Shown here one piece after another: positions 1 through 8,611 of a DNA stretch of 64,000 bases (the stretch's first letter is position 1; every line of letters starts with the position of its first letter). The notes under the pieces were generated by a model. That model worked only from the letters and a program-made list of their open reading frames with translations. It had not been told where the DNA came from and did not search any database. Made by a program: the position numbers and the translations under genes. Location: positions 186,001 through 250,000 of the forward strand of contig QOCQ01000003.1 in the NCBI GenBank assembly GCA_003574685.1, given 5' to 3'. The DNA comes from Rhodospirillaceae bacterium SYSU D60007. Its GTDB lineage: Bacteria > Pseudomonadota > Alphaproteobacteria > Reyranellales > Reyranellaceae.

Positions 1-143
1 AGTCGCGCACCCTGCCCTATTGTTGCTGCAAATTTCAACCGCCTCCTGCCGGCCGGAATTACCCACAGTCGTCCGCCGATGATTCCTTGACCTTCGGACC
101 ACATCCTGTTGATGCACCACATCTTTTGTCCGATACACCCTTG

Positions 144-1274
144 ATGATGCGCTCCTCTCCCGAAGCCCGTCTTGCCGATGCTGTCCTGACGGTCGACCTC
201 GACGCCGTTGCTGCCAACTGGCGGCACCTGCGCGATCTTGGGCGTGCTGCCGGCCGGCCCGTGGACTGCGCGGCGGTGCTCAAGGCCGACGGCTACGGCC
301 TTGGGGCACAGCCTGTGGCGCAGCGCCTGTTCGCCGAAGGCTGCCGTCACTTCTTCGTTGCCCACGCCGACGAGGGCATCGCCGTGCGCCAAGCCGTTCC
401 CGGCGCCTGGATTTGCGTGCTGAACGGTCTGCCCGCGGGTGCTGACGCCGATTTCGTGGAGATGCGGCTGGTACCGGCGCTGAACGATCTGGCCCAGGTC
501 TCGGCATGGCGCTCCGCCGCCCAGCGCCATGCGCAACCGCTGGACGCTGTCATCCATCTCGATACCGGCATGCACCGCCTTGGGCTCACGGCCGAAGAGG
601 CAACGCTGCTGGCCGGCGACCGCATGCGCCTGCGAGGCTTGCGCCTGGCCCTCTTGATGAGTCACCTGGTGTCGGCCGAGAAGCCTGCCGACCCGCTCAA
701 CCGCGAGCAGCTCGATCGTTTCCGGGCGTTTCTCGCACGCATGCCGGGCGCGCCGGCGTCGCTGGCGAATTCATCGGGCATCTTCCTCGGCGCCGACTTC
801 CATTTCGACCTGATGCGGCCGGGCGCCGCACTCTACGGCATCAATCCCACGCCCGGCGCTGCCAACCCGATGCAGCAGGTGGCCACGCTCAGGGCCAGAA
901 TTCTCCAGGTCCGGCAAATTGATGCGATGACTGGCGTTGGCTATAACCACGACTGGCGGTCGGCGCGGCCGAGCCGGATCGCAGTGGTCGCGGTGGGCTA
1001 TGCCGACGGCTATCTGCGCGCGCTCGGCAATCGTGGCGAACTCGTCATCGACAATCATGTGGCAAGGGTCGTCGGCCGCGTCTCCATGGATCTTCTGACT
1101 GTCGATGTCACCGACCTGCCGGAGGATGCGGTGCGCCCTGGAGCCTTCGCCGAACTGATCGGGCCCAGCCAGACCCCCGACCAGGTAGCCGAGAAGGCGC
1201 GCACCAACGGCTACGAGATACTGACGTCGCTGGGGGCACGCTTTCACCGGCAATATACCGGGGCGGTTTCGTGA
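144..1274 (+). CDS. alr: alanine racemase
   Basis: PLP-dependent fold-type III racemase interconverting L- and D-alanine, which supplies D-Ala for peptidoglycan. The PLP-binding lysine sits in LKADGYG (K47 from the chosen start), and the second catalytic base region is seen as VGYNHDW in the C-terminal half. About 376 residues is normal for Alr. The frame is open back to a TTG at 87, but ATG 144 starts just before the conserved N-terminal strand (LTVDLDAVAANWRHL), so it is preferred. The stop overlaps the GTG start of the next gene (GTGA at 1271-1274), suggesting coupling to the downstream mlaE gene. Confidence 0.95.
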   Translation: MMRSSPEARLADAVLTVDLDAVAANWRHLRDLGRAAGRPVDCAAVLKADGYGLGAQPVAQRLFAEGCRHFFVAHADEGIAVRQAVPGAWICVLNGLPAGADADFVEMRLVPALNDLAQVSAWRSAAQRHAQPLDAVIHLDTGMHRLGLTAEEATLLAGDRMRLRGLRLALLMSHLVSAEKPADPLNREQLDRFRAFLARMPGAPASLANSSGIFLGADFHFDLMRPGAALYGINPTPGAANPMQQVATLRARILQVRQIDAMTGVGYNHDWRSARPSRIAVVAVGYADGYLRALGNRGELVIDNHVARVVGRVSMDLLTVDVTDLPEDAVRPGAFAELIGPSQTPDQVAEKARTNGYEILTSLGARFHRQYTGAVS

Positions 1275-2050
1275 GCCTGGCGCCAGTCGCGCTGCTGGGG
1301 CGCATGACGCTGGCGTTTCTCGCGCTGGTCGGCTCGGTCACCGCGTTTGCCGCGCAGGCCATCGCACAGGGCTGCCGACCACCCTACTATCGCCAGCAGA
1401 TCGTCCGGCAGATGCTGGAGATCGGCTACTATTCACTGCCCGTTGTCGGCCTGACGGCGATCTTCACCGGCATGGTGCTGGCGCTTCAGAGTTACACCGG
1501 TTTTGCCCGCTTCTCGGCGGAGAGTGCTATCCCGCAAGTGGTGGTGGTGTCGCTGACACGCGAGCTGGGACCGGTGCTGGCCGGCCTGATGGTCGCCGGC
1601 CGCGTCGGCGCGGCAATGGCGGCCGAGATCGGCACCATGCGCGTCACCGAACAGATCGACGCGCTGACGACGCTCTCAACCGATCCCTTTCGATATCTGG
1701 TGATGCCGCGGCTGCTGGCCGCCATGGTCACGCTGCCGATCCTTGTGCTGGTCGCGGATCTGATCGGTGTGCTGGGCGGCTACCTCGTGGCCGTCTACAA
1801 GCTCGAGTTCAACGATCTCACGTATCTCAAGAACACCCTCGACTATCTGGAGGTCGAGGACGTGCTTTCCGGCGTCGTCAAGGCCGCGGTATTCGGTTTC
1901 CTGATCGCGCTGATGGGCTGCTACCAGGGCTACCACTCACGCGGCGGCGCGCAGGGTGTCGGAGCGGCAACGACGGCCGCCGTCGTCTCGGCTTCGGTAC
2001 TGATCCTGACCTTCAACTACTTCCTCACCGAAGCCTTCTTCGCGCGCTAG
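1271..2050 (+). CDS. mlaE: MlaE-family lipid ABC transporter permease
   Basis: Inner-membrane permease of an Mla/MCE-type phospholipid transport ABC system (maintenance of outer-membrane lipid asymmetry). At 259 residues, with several hydrophobic segments and the conserved central stretch TRELGPVLAGLMVAGRVGAA followed by EIGTMRVTEQIDAL, it is a clear MlaE/DUF140 protein. It starts at GTG 1271, overlapping the alr stop, and is followed 2 bases later by the ATPase gene. No MCE-domain mlaD gene follows, and the only mlaC-like gene of the window is about 20 kb away. Confidence 0.92.
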   Translation: MSLAPVALLGRMTLAFLALVGSVTAFAAQAIAQGCRPPYYRQQIVRQMLEIGYYSLPVVGLTAIFTGMVLALQSYTGFARFSAESAIPQVVVVSLTRELGPVLAGLMVAGRVGAAMAAEIGTMRVTEQIDALTTLSTDPFRYLVMPRLLAAMVTLPILVLVADLIGVLGGYLVAVYKLEFNDLTYLKNTLDYLEVEDVLSGVVKAAVFGFLIALMGCYQGYHSRGGAQGVGAATTAAVVSASVLILTFNYFLTEAFFAR

Positions 2051-2052
2051 CC

Positions 2053-2826
2053 ATGGACTCCCCCAAGATCAGCCTGAAGGGCGTGCGCAAGGCCTTCGGC
2101 CCCAAGAAGGTGCTCGACGGCATCGATATCGATCTCGCGGCCGGACAGTCGCTGGTCGTGATCGGCGGCTCGGGTTCAGGCAAGTCGGTGCTGCTCAAAT
2201 GCATCCTCGGCCTGTTGCGGCCGGATGGCGGCTCGATCAGGATCGACGGCGAGGAGACGGCCCGCCTGTCCGGCAATGAGCGCGCGCGGGTCATGAAGAA
2301 GTTCGGCATGCTGTTCCAGGGCGGCGCGCTCTTCGACTCGCTGCGTGTATGGCAGAACGTGGCGTTTGGCCCCATCCAGGCCGATGGCATGGCGCCTGAC
2401 GCGGCCAAAGAAGTCGCACTGGCGAAACTGGCCGCCGTCGGCCTGCCGGCAGAGGTGGGAGAGCTCTATCCTTCCGAGTTGTCTGGCGGCATGCAAAAAC
2501 GTGTAGCGCTGGCGCGGGCCATTGCACGCGAGCCGGAGATCATCTTCTTCGACGAGCCGACCACCGGCCTTGATCCGATCATGGCCGACGTGATCAACGA
2601 CCTGATCGTCAAGTGCGTGCGCGGCCTTGGCGCCACGGCCATTTCGATCACCCACGACATGGGGAGCGCGCGCAAGATCGGCGATCGCATCACGATGATC
2701 TACGACGGAAAGCTGATCTGGCAGGGCGCCACCGCCGACGTTGACAGCTCGGGCAACGCGTATGTCGATCAGTTCATCCACGGCAAGGCCGAAGGGCCCA
2801 TCAAGATGCAGGTACGCAGGCTGTGA
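2053..2826 (+). CDS. mlaF: MlaF-family ABC transporter ATP-binding protein
   Basis: ATPase partner of the upstream MlaE permease. Walker A GGSGSGKSVLLK lies around residues 37-48, the ABC signature LSGGMQKR around 143, and Walker B IIFFDEPTTGLDP around 163-175, followed by the switch histidine in SITHDMGSA. The 257-residue length fits MlaF. It begins 2 bases after the mlaE stop, and its last codons overlap the GTG start of radA (GTGA, 2823-2826), so alr-mlaEF-radA-cvpA look like one transcription unit. Confidence 0.92.
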   Translation: MDSPKISLKGVRKAFGPKKVLDGIDIDLAAGQSLVVIGGSGSGKSVLLKCILGLLRPDGGSIRIDGEETARLSGNERARVMKKFGMLFQGGALFDSLRVWQNVAFGPIQADGMAPDAAKEVALAKLAAVGLPAEVGELYPSELSGGMQKRVALARAIAREPEIIFFDEPTTGLDPIMADVINDLIVKCVRGLGATAISITHDMGSARKIGDRITMIYDGKLIWQGATADVDSSGNAYVDQFIHGKAEGPIKMQVRRL

Positions 2827-4256
2827 GCCGGCCACAACGCACCTTCGTCTGCCAGTCCTGCGGCGCCGTCTATGCCAAATGGGCGGGCAAATGCGATGCC
2901 TGCGGAGGCTGGAACACCGTCGTCGAGGAAACGGCCGGTACGGCGGCGGCCGGTGCGCCGCCGGGCCGACTGGCTGGCGGCGGCAAGGGGCGGCGCATCG
3001 AGTTCGCAGGGCTCACCGGCACCAGCGAGCAGCCGCCGCGGCTGGTCACTGGTCTCGCCGAGTTCGACCGCGTGTGCGGCAGCGGACTGGTGCCGGGCTC
3101 GGCGCTGTTGATCGGTGGCGATCCCGGCATCGGCAAATCGACGCTGCTGCTGCAGGTTGCGGCCGCCTTGGCCAGGGCTGGCATCGGCTGCGCCTACATC
3201 TCGGGCGAGGAGGCGCTCGACCAGGTGCGCTTGCGGGCGCAGCGGCTGGGACTGGACAAGACGGACGTACAGTTGGCCGCAGCCACCGCGATCCGCGACA
3301 TCGTGGCCACACTGGATGCGCGGGGCGCACCGTCCGTGGCGGTAATCGATTCGATCCAGACTATGTGGCTCGACTCGATCGACAGCGTGCCGGGCACTGT
3401 GACCCAGGTACGGGCCAGCGCGCAGGCGCTGATCGAGCTGGCCAAGCGGCGCGGCGTAACAGTGCTGCTGGTGGGCCATGTCACCAAGGAAGGCGCCATC
3501 GCTGGCCCGCGCGTGCTGGAGCACATGGTCGATACGGTTCTCTACTTCGAAGGCGAACGCGGACATCAGTTCCGCATCCTGCGCGCCGTGAAGAACCGGT
3601 TCGGGCCCACCGACGAGATCGGCGTCTTCGAGATGTCGGACCGGGGGCTGATCGATGTGGCGAACCCCTCGGCACTGTTTCTTGCCGAACGGCGCGGCGC
3701 GGTATCGGGAGCTTGCGTTTTTGCCGGCGTGGAGGGCACCCGGCCAGTGCTGGTCGAAATCCAGGCGCTCGTAGCCCCCTCCTCCTTCGCCACACCCAGG
3801 CACGCCGTGGTAGGCTGGGATTCAGGCCGGCTGGCCATGGTGCTTGCCGTGCTTGAGGCGCGCTGCGGCGTCTCTATCGGTCCGAATGACGTTTATCTGA
3901 ATGTTGCCGGCGGCCTTCGCATCGCTGAACCGGCCGCGGATCTTGCCGTCGCGGCGGCGCTGATTTCATCGCTGGCCGACACTCCGGTGCCGGCCGACAC
4001 CGTGATATTCGGCGAGATCGGCCTTGGCGGCGAGGTGCGCGCGGTCAGCCAGCGCGACGCGCGCCTGAAGGAAGCCGCCAAGCTGGGTTTTCAAAAAGCC
4101 GTGGCGCCGGTGACAGATGGCGCCAGGCCGACGGCCGGCGGCATCAGCGTTGACGAGGTCGGCCATCTGTCAGACCTTGTGGCGCGGCTGCGGCCCACGA
4201 ACGAGCGGCGGCGCCCCCTAGCACCTGCCGGGCGCCGGCAGGGCCGTTACGATTGA
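2823..4256 (+). CDS. radA: DNA repair protein RadA
   Basis: RecA-like ATPase with a Lon-like C-terminal domain, acting in branch migration during recombinational repair. An N-terminal C4 zinc finger is visible (C10, C13, C24, C27). Walker A GGDPGIGKST lies near residue 98, the family-specific KNRFG motif is at about 257-261, and a Lon-protease-like domain (DVYLNVAGGLRIAEPAADLAVA) follows. The 477-residue length is slightly above usual, with a basic C-terminal tail. The GTG start overlaps the mlaF stop. The radA-cvpA-purF order is a common alphaproteobacterial synteny. Confidence 0.95.
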   Translation: MSRPQRTFVCQSCGAVYAKWAGKCDACGGWNTVVEETAGTAAAGAPPGRLAGGGKGRRIEFAGLTGTSEQPPRLVTGLAEFDRVCGSGLVPGSALLIGGDPGIGKSTLLLQVAAALARAGIGCAYISGEEALDQVRLRAQRLGLDKTDVQLAAATAIRDIVATLDARGAPSVAVIDSIQTMWLDSIDSVPGTVTQVRASAQALIELAKRRGVTVLLVGHVTKEGAIAGPRVLEHMVDTVLYFEGERGHQFRILRAVKNRFGPTDEIGVFEMSDRGLIDVANPSALFLAERRGAVSGACVFAGVEGTRPVLVEIQALVAPSSFATPRHAVVGWDSGRLAMVLAVLEARCGVSIGPNDVYLNVAGGLRIAEPAADLAVAAALISSLADTPVPADTVIFGEIGLGGEVRAVSQRDARLKEAAKLGFQKAVAPVTDGARPTAGGISVDEVGHLSDLVARLRPTNERRRPLAPAGRRQGRYD

Positions 4257-4262
4257 GGGATC

Positions 4263-4889
4263 ATGGAATCGCTCGGCCTCACTCCGCTCGACTTCGTGGC
4301 ATTCGCCGTGCTGATCTTCACGGCGCTGATGGGCCTTTCCAGCGGCCTTGTTCATGCGTTGCTGTTCATCGGTGCCTGGCTCGGCGCCGGGGTCGCCGCC
4401 TGGCATTTCCGGCCCGTGTTGCAGCCGGAAGTCGAGAATTTCGTCTCCTCCGAACAGGTGGCCTATTTTGTCACCCTGCTGGGCATTTTCGTGATCGTGC
4501 TGATGATGCTCAGCATGCTCGCGGGCGCACTGGGCAAGCTGGTGCGGGGCAGCTTCTTCCGCATCCCCGACAAGATCCTGGGCCTGGGCTTCGGCGCCCT
4601 GTGCGGCGGCCTGCTGTTGTCGACCGCCTACCTGCTCTACACCTACATCGCCAAGCCGGCCGATCCGCCGCCGGCCATCATCAGCCAGGCCCGCACCTAC
4701 CCGATGGTCAAGGCCGGCGCCGACCTGATCGAGCCCTACCTGCCGGAGAGCTTCAAGACCCGTGCCCGCGCCGCCGGCAAGCAGCCCGCGCCGGCGCCAG
4801 CCCCGGATACAGCGCCGAAGCCGCCTGGGGATAGCGCCATCCCGCCCCCCACTGCACCCTCCGAATTGCCGCCTGCGCCCAAGCAGTAG
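4263..4889 (+). CDS. cvpA: CvpA family membrane protein
   Basis: Inner-membrane protein of the colicin V production family, whose exact role is unsettled. About four hydrophobic segments fill the first 130 residues, including the family-typical LTPLDFVAFAVLIFTALMG start and the GFGALCGGLLLSTAYLLYTYI stretch. The last roughly 60 residues are an alanine/proline-rich low-complexity tail. It starts 6 bases after the radA stop behind a GAGGGA ribosome-binding site and precedes purF, the usual cvpA-purF arrangement. Confidence 0.9.
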   Translation: MESLGLTPLDFVAFAVLIFTALMGLSSGLVHALLFIGAWLGAGVAAWHFRPVLQPEVENFVSSEQVAYFVTLLGIFVIVLMMLSMLAGALGKLVRGSFFRIPDKILGLGFGALCGGLLLSTAYLLYTYIAKPADPPPAIISQARTYPMVKAGADLIEPYLPESFKTRARAAGKQPAPAPAPDTAPKPPGDSAIPPPTAPSELPPAPKQ

Positions 4890-4922
4890 CGCCACAGCGC
4901 CGCAGCCGCCGCAAATCCTGCT

Positions 4923-4958
4923 GGCGCCCCGCCCCGATCGGAGTATAAGGGCGGCGCC
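4923..4958 (+). other. GC-rich stem-loop between cvpA and purF
   Basis: GGCGCC and GCCC on the left can pair with GGGC and GGCGCC on the right, with two unpaired C and a 14-base loop containing GTATAA. No T-run follows, so it is not a standard intrinsic terminator. It could be an RNA structure in the purF leader. Weak evidence. Confidence 0.25.
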
Positions 4959-5000
4959 CCCGGTACCCCCATCCTGGCGGCCGGTGTCAGGCGGAGACAG

Positions 5001-6470
5001 ATGGTGACGACGGGTATATTCCCCGGCACGAACCCACTGGACGACGACCATCTGCACGAAGAGTGCGCGCTTTTCGGGATCTACGGCACCAGTGACGCTG
5101 CGGCCCACACCGCGCTTGGCCTGCATGCCCTTCAGCATCGCGGCCAGGAGGCGTCAGGCATCGTCTCTTTCGACGGTGAGACGTTCCACAGCCACCGTGA
5201 TCTGGGCCTGGTCGGCGACATCTTCGGCGATGCGGCCGTCATCCAGAAGCTGAGGGGCCACGCGGCCGTCGGCCACAACCGCTACGCCACTACGGGCGAT
5301 ACGGTCCTGCGCAACGTGCAGCCGATCTATGCCGATTTCGAGTTCGGCGGCCTTGCCGTGGCGCATAACGGCAATCTCACCAACGCCCATATCCTGCGCC
5401 GCGAACTGGTCCGCCGCGGCTGCCTGTTCCAGTCGACCATGGACACCGAGGTCATCAATCACCTGATCTCGCGCTCCACCTATCACACCGTGGTCGACCG
5501 GGTGATCGATGCCCTGCAGCAGGTCAAGGGCGCCTACTCGCTGGTCATGCTTACCGCCGACGGCCTGATGGGCGTGCGTGATCCCTACGGCGTGCGGCCG
5601 CTGGTTCTGGGCCGCCTCGACAGCGCCTGGATTCTCGCGTCCGAGACGGTGGCGCTCGACATCCTCGGTGCCGACTTCGTGCGCGAGATCGAACCGGGCG
5701 AGCTGGTGCTGATCGGCGAGGACGGCCTGAAATCGATCAAGCCCTTCGGCAAGGCGCCGCGCCGCCTCTGCATCTTCGAGCATATCTACTTTGCCCGCCC
5801 CGACTCGATGATGGACGGGCTGGGCATCTATGAGGTGCGCAAGCGCATTGGCATGGAGCTGGCGAAGGAAAGCCACGTACCGGCCGATGTGGTAGTGCCG
5901 GTGCCCGATTCAGGTGTGCCAGCGGCCATGGGCTACGCCCAGCAATGCGGCCTGCCGTTCGAGCTCGGCATCATCCGCAACCATTATGTCGGGCGCACCT
6001 TTATCGAGCCCGCCGATCATATCCGCCATCTCGGGGTCAAGCTGAAGCACAACGCCAACCGCGCCAGCCTGCAGGGCAAGCGGGTGATCCTGGTCGACGA
6101 CTCGATCGTGCGCGGCACCACCTCGGTGAAGATTGTCGCCATGGTGCGCGCCGCCGGTGCGCGCGAGGTGCATATGCGCATCGCGGCGCCTCCCACCACC
6201 CACTCCTGCTACTACGGCGTCGATACGCCGGAACGCGACAAGCTGCTGGCGGCGCGCATGCAGGTGCCCGAGATGGCGCGCTTCATCGGCGTCGATTCGC
6301 TCGCCTTCGTCAGCATGGACGGCCTCTACCGCGCGGTCGGCGAGGCGCGGCGCGACCCGACGAACCCGCGCTTTTGCGACGCCTGCTTCACCGGCGATTA
6401 TCCGATCGCGCTCGACGATCTGGACGATCCCGAAGAGCGCCAGCTTTCGCTGCTGCGCGAATCGGCGTGA
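5001..6470 (+). CDS. purF: amidophosphoribosyltransferase (PurF)
   Basis: First committed enzyme of purine synthesis: PRPP plus glutamine gives 5-phosphoribosylamine. The N-terminal Ntn glutaminase nucleophile is C22 (HEECALFGIYG), implying removal of a propeptide of about 21 residues as in the Bacillus-type enzyme. The four cysteines expected to bind a 4Fe-4S cluster are all present: C257 (RRLCIFEHIYF), C403 (THSCYYGVDT), and C459/C462 (FCDACF). The PRPP-binding loop VILVDDSIVRGTT starts near residue 362. The start has a GGAG site (GGCGGAGACAG). The SDR gene follows after 4 bases. Confidence 0.96.
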   Translation: MVTTGIFPGTNPLDDDHLHEECALFGIYGTSDAAAHTALGLHALQHRGQEASGIVSFDGETFHSHRDLGLVGDIFGDAAVIQKLRGHAAVGHNRYATTGDTVLRNVQPIYADFEFGGLAVAHNGNLTNAHILRRELVRRGCLFQSTMDTEVINHLISRSTYHTVVDRVIDALQQVKGAYSLVMLTADGLMGVRDPYGVRPLVLGRLDSAWILASETVALDILGADFVREIEPGELVLIGEDGLKSIKPFGKAPRRLCIFEHIYFARPDSMMDGLGIYEVRKRIGMELAKESHVPADVVVPVPDSGVPAAMGYAQQCGLPFELGIIRNHYVGRTFIEPADHIRHLGVKLKHNANRASLQGKRVILVDDSIVRGTTSVKIVAMVRAAGAREVHMRIAAPPTTHSCYYGVDTPERDKLLAARMQVPEMARFIGVDSLAFVSMDGLYRAVGEARRDPTNPRFCDACFTGDYPIALDDLDDPEERQLSLLRESA

Positions 6471-6474
6471 CCCC

Positions 6475-7230
6475 ATGACCGGCAGCGAAGCACCAGCAGG
6501 CACGGGCCGGCTGGAGGGCCGGATCGCGTTGATCACTGGCGCTTCGCGCGGCATCGGTGCGGCGGTGGCGCGGCGCTTCGCGGCCGAGGGCGCGCATGTC
6601 ATTGCCGTTGCGCGCACCATCGGCGGCCTCGAAGAGCTGGATGACGCCATCAAGAGCACGGGCGGCAGCCCGGCGACGCTGGTGCCGCTGGACCTGACCG
6701 ACTTCGACGCCATCGACCGGATGGGCCATGCGCTCTACGAGCGGTTCGGCCGGCTCGACGTGCTGGTGGGCAATGCCGGGCTGCTGGGTACGCTCTCGCC
6801 GGTCGGTCATATCGAACCCAAAGTATTCGAACGCGTCGTTGCGGTGAACCTCACGGCCAACTGGCGCCTGATCCGTTCGCTCGATCCGTTGCTGCGCCAG
6901 TCGCCATCGGGCCGCGCGATCTTCGTCACCTCGGGCATCACCCGGCGCACGGCTCCCTACTGGGGTGCCTATGCGGCCACCAAAGCGGCGCTGGAGACGC
7001 TGGTACGCATTTACGCTGCCGAGGCGGCGCACACCGCACTCAAGGTGAACCTGATCAATCCCGGCCCGACCCGCACCCGCATGCGGGCCGATGCGTTCCC
7101 CGGCGAAAATCCGGAAACCCTGCCGCCACCGGATGCCATTGCCGCCGCCTTCGTGCCGCTGGCCGAGCCTGGCTGCTCCCACCACGGCGCGTGGATCGCC
7201 GCCGACGAATGGCTCACCTCGGAGGAATAA
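6475..7230 (+). CDS. SDR family oxidoreductase
   Basis: Classical short-chain dehydrogenase of 251 residues. The cofactor loop TGASRGIG starts near residue 20, an NAG motif is present (GNAGLLG), and the catalytic pair is Y166 and K170 (YAATK). Substrate unknown. The frame extends upstream into purF, but ATG 6475, 4 bases after the purF stop, gives the family N-terminus (GRIALITGAS). Its position directly behind purF suggests co-transcription; a role in purine metabolism is not implied by the sequence. Confidence 0.88.
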   Translation: MTGSEAPAGTGRLEGRIALITGASRGIGAAVARRFAAEGAHVIAVARTIGGLEELDDAIKSTGGSPATLVPLDLTDFDAIDRMGHALYERFGRLDVLVGNAGLLGTLSPVGHIEPKVFERVVAVNLTANWRLIRSLDPLLRQSPSGRAIFVTSGITRRTAPYWGAYAATKAALETLVRIYAAEAAHTALKVNLINPGPTRTRMRADAFPGENPETLPPPDAIAAAFVPLAEPGCSHHGAWIAADEWLTSEE

Positions 7231-7245
7231 CGCAGGCACTTCCCC

Positions 7246-7818
7246 ATGAACGCGCATCCGTCGCCACAAGACGTACGCTGGTCGGACGGCACGATCTTTA
7301 CCGTCGGGCATTCGACGTTGCCGATCGGGCGCTTCATCGCCTTGCTGCAAACCTACGGAATCGAACGGCTCGTGGACATCCGTACGGTGCCGCGTTCGCG
7401 TCATAACCCGCAGTTCAACGACAGCGCCCTGGCCGACAGTCTCTCGGCGGAGCACGTCGAATATGTGCCGATGCAGGCGCTGGGCGGATTGCGGCATCCG
7501 CGCAAGGACTCGCCCAATGGCGGCTGGCGGAACAAGGGCTTTCGCGGCTATGCCGACTATATGCAGACGGCGGCGTTCGAAGACGCACTTGAAGAGCTGG
7601 TTCGGTTGGGCCGACAGAAGCGCGTTGCCATAATGTGCGCCGAAGCCGTGCCGTGGCGCTGCCATCGCTCGCTGGTTGCCGACGCGCTCGGCGTGCGCCG
7701 CGTGCCCGTGGTCGAAATCCTGTCGGAAAGCAGCTACCGGATGCACAAGCTTACGCACTTCGCTCGTGTCGAAGGAACGCGGATCACCTATCCGCCGGAA
7801 CAGGCCTCATTACTCTAG
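7246..7818 (+). CDS. DUF488 domain-containing protein
   Basis: Small soluble DUF488 protein of 190 residues with unknown biochemical role. The family signature TVGHST...FIALLQTYGIERLVDIRTVPRSRHNPQFN is near the N-terminus, and the second conserved block MCAEAVPWRCHRSLVADAL, with its Cys-His pair, lies near residue 130-145. It starts 15 bases after the SDR stop and probably belongs to the same transcript. The family is named from sequence, and no substrate can be proposed. Confidence 0.85.
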   Translation: MNAHPSPQDVRWSDGTIFTVGHSTLPIGRFIALLQTYGIERLVDIRTVPRSRHNPQFNDSALADSLSAEHVEYVPMQALGGLRHPRKDSPNGGWRNKGFRGYADYMQTAAFEDALEELVRLGRQKRVAIMCAEAVPWRCHRSLVADALGVRRVPVVEILSESSYRMHKLTHFARVEGTRITYPPEQASLL

Positions 7819-7880
7819 CCGTCTCGGGGCGGACCTGCCTGCCGTCCTCCGCGGCAGGCGGCGCTGCTACCACGATGTGA

Positions 7881-8465
7881 TCAGGTCGAGGTCCTGCGGA
7901 TGACGACCGGGACAGGCCTGCAGACAGTGTTGCAGACCGGCGAGTGCTGCTGGGCCAAAGCGAGCAGGTCATCGAGCTCTGCGTCCGGGCAGTCGGCCTT
8001 GACGCGCATCTGAATGTTGATCTGCTCGTATCCGGCCGGGACGCTGTCATCGAGTCCGAGCAGCCCCTGGAGGTCAATGTTGCCGCTGAGCTCGGTCGAC
8101 AGCTCGCGAATGGTGATACCCCGCGCCATTGCGTGCAGCACGAACGTCGTCGTCACACATCCGGCAAGGGCGTGGAGGAGAAACTCGACCGGATTGGCAC
8201 CCTCATTATTGCCGAGCAACACGGGCGGCTCACCGTTGGTGAAGACGAAGGGATGGGTCCGCGACCTGTCCTCCCGGCCGGCACCAAAGAAGCTCTGGAT
8301 TGTGGAGCGGTTCTCGCCGCCACTGATCCAGGTGTTGTGGGCACGGAACTGGAACCTGGCAAGACTCTTGTCGGCCTTGAGGGCCGCGATCGTGGCATGA
8401 GCGGCCTCGACGTTGAAGCCGTTGATGCAGGTTATCTTCTCGGCAATGGCGGATTGGCTGGTCAT
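7881..8465 (-). CDS. OsmC family peroxide-reductase-like protein
   Basis: OsmC/Ohr superfamily protein of 194 residues, a family of thiol-dependent (organic) peroxidases. Redox cysteines are seen at C103 (HALAGCVTT) and C178 (HSPVCNTV), with an extra C182. The frame is open upstream to 8645, but the start at 8465 has a GGAG site (GATGGAGACTAGCC) and gives the family N-terminus. It is transcribed divergently from the GlxA-type regulator at 8612, so regulation by that neighbour is a reasonable inference. Confidence 0.85.
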   Translation of the reverse strand: MTSQSAIAEKITCINGFNVEAAHATIAALKADKSLARFQFRAHNTWISGGENRSTIQSFFGAGREDRSRTHPFVFTNGEPPVLLGNNEGANPVEFLLHALAGCVTTTFVLHAMARGITIRELSTELSGNIDLQGLLGLDDSVPAGYEQINIQMRVKADCPDAELDDLLALAQQHSPVCNTVCRPVPVVIRRTST

Positions 8466-8572
8466 GGCTAGTCTCCATCGTTTTGCGTTGTTGCCGGGCT
8501 GGCCGGATAAGGCGAAGCCGTCTCGGCGAGCACAGGATGGAGCTAGCAAGATCCAAGCATCAGAGCGTGTTT

Positions 8573-8600
8573 TGCCAGAAACAGTCCTTTCGTGCCAAAA
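8573..8600. promoter_or_regulatory. direct repeat in the OsmC / GlxA-type divergent promoter region
   Basis: TGCCAGAAA (8573-8581) and TGCCAAAA (8593-8600) are near-identical words 20 bases apart, about two helical turns, just before the regulator start. AraC-family proteins often bind direct repeats at this spacing, so this is a candidate operator for the adjacent GlxA-type regulator. Inference only. Confidence 0.35.
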
Positions 8601-8611
8601 TCGATGACACC

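Noticed and set aside
1-143. Possible 3' end of an upstream gene such as dnaB, which often precedes alr
   Set aside because: No frame in these bases shows a recognisable C-terminus, so nothing is annotated.
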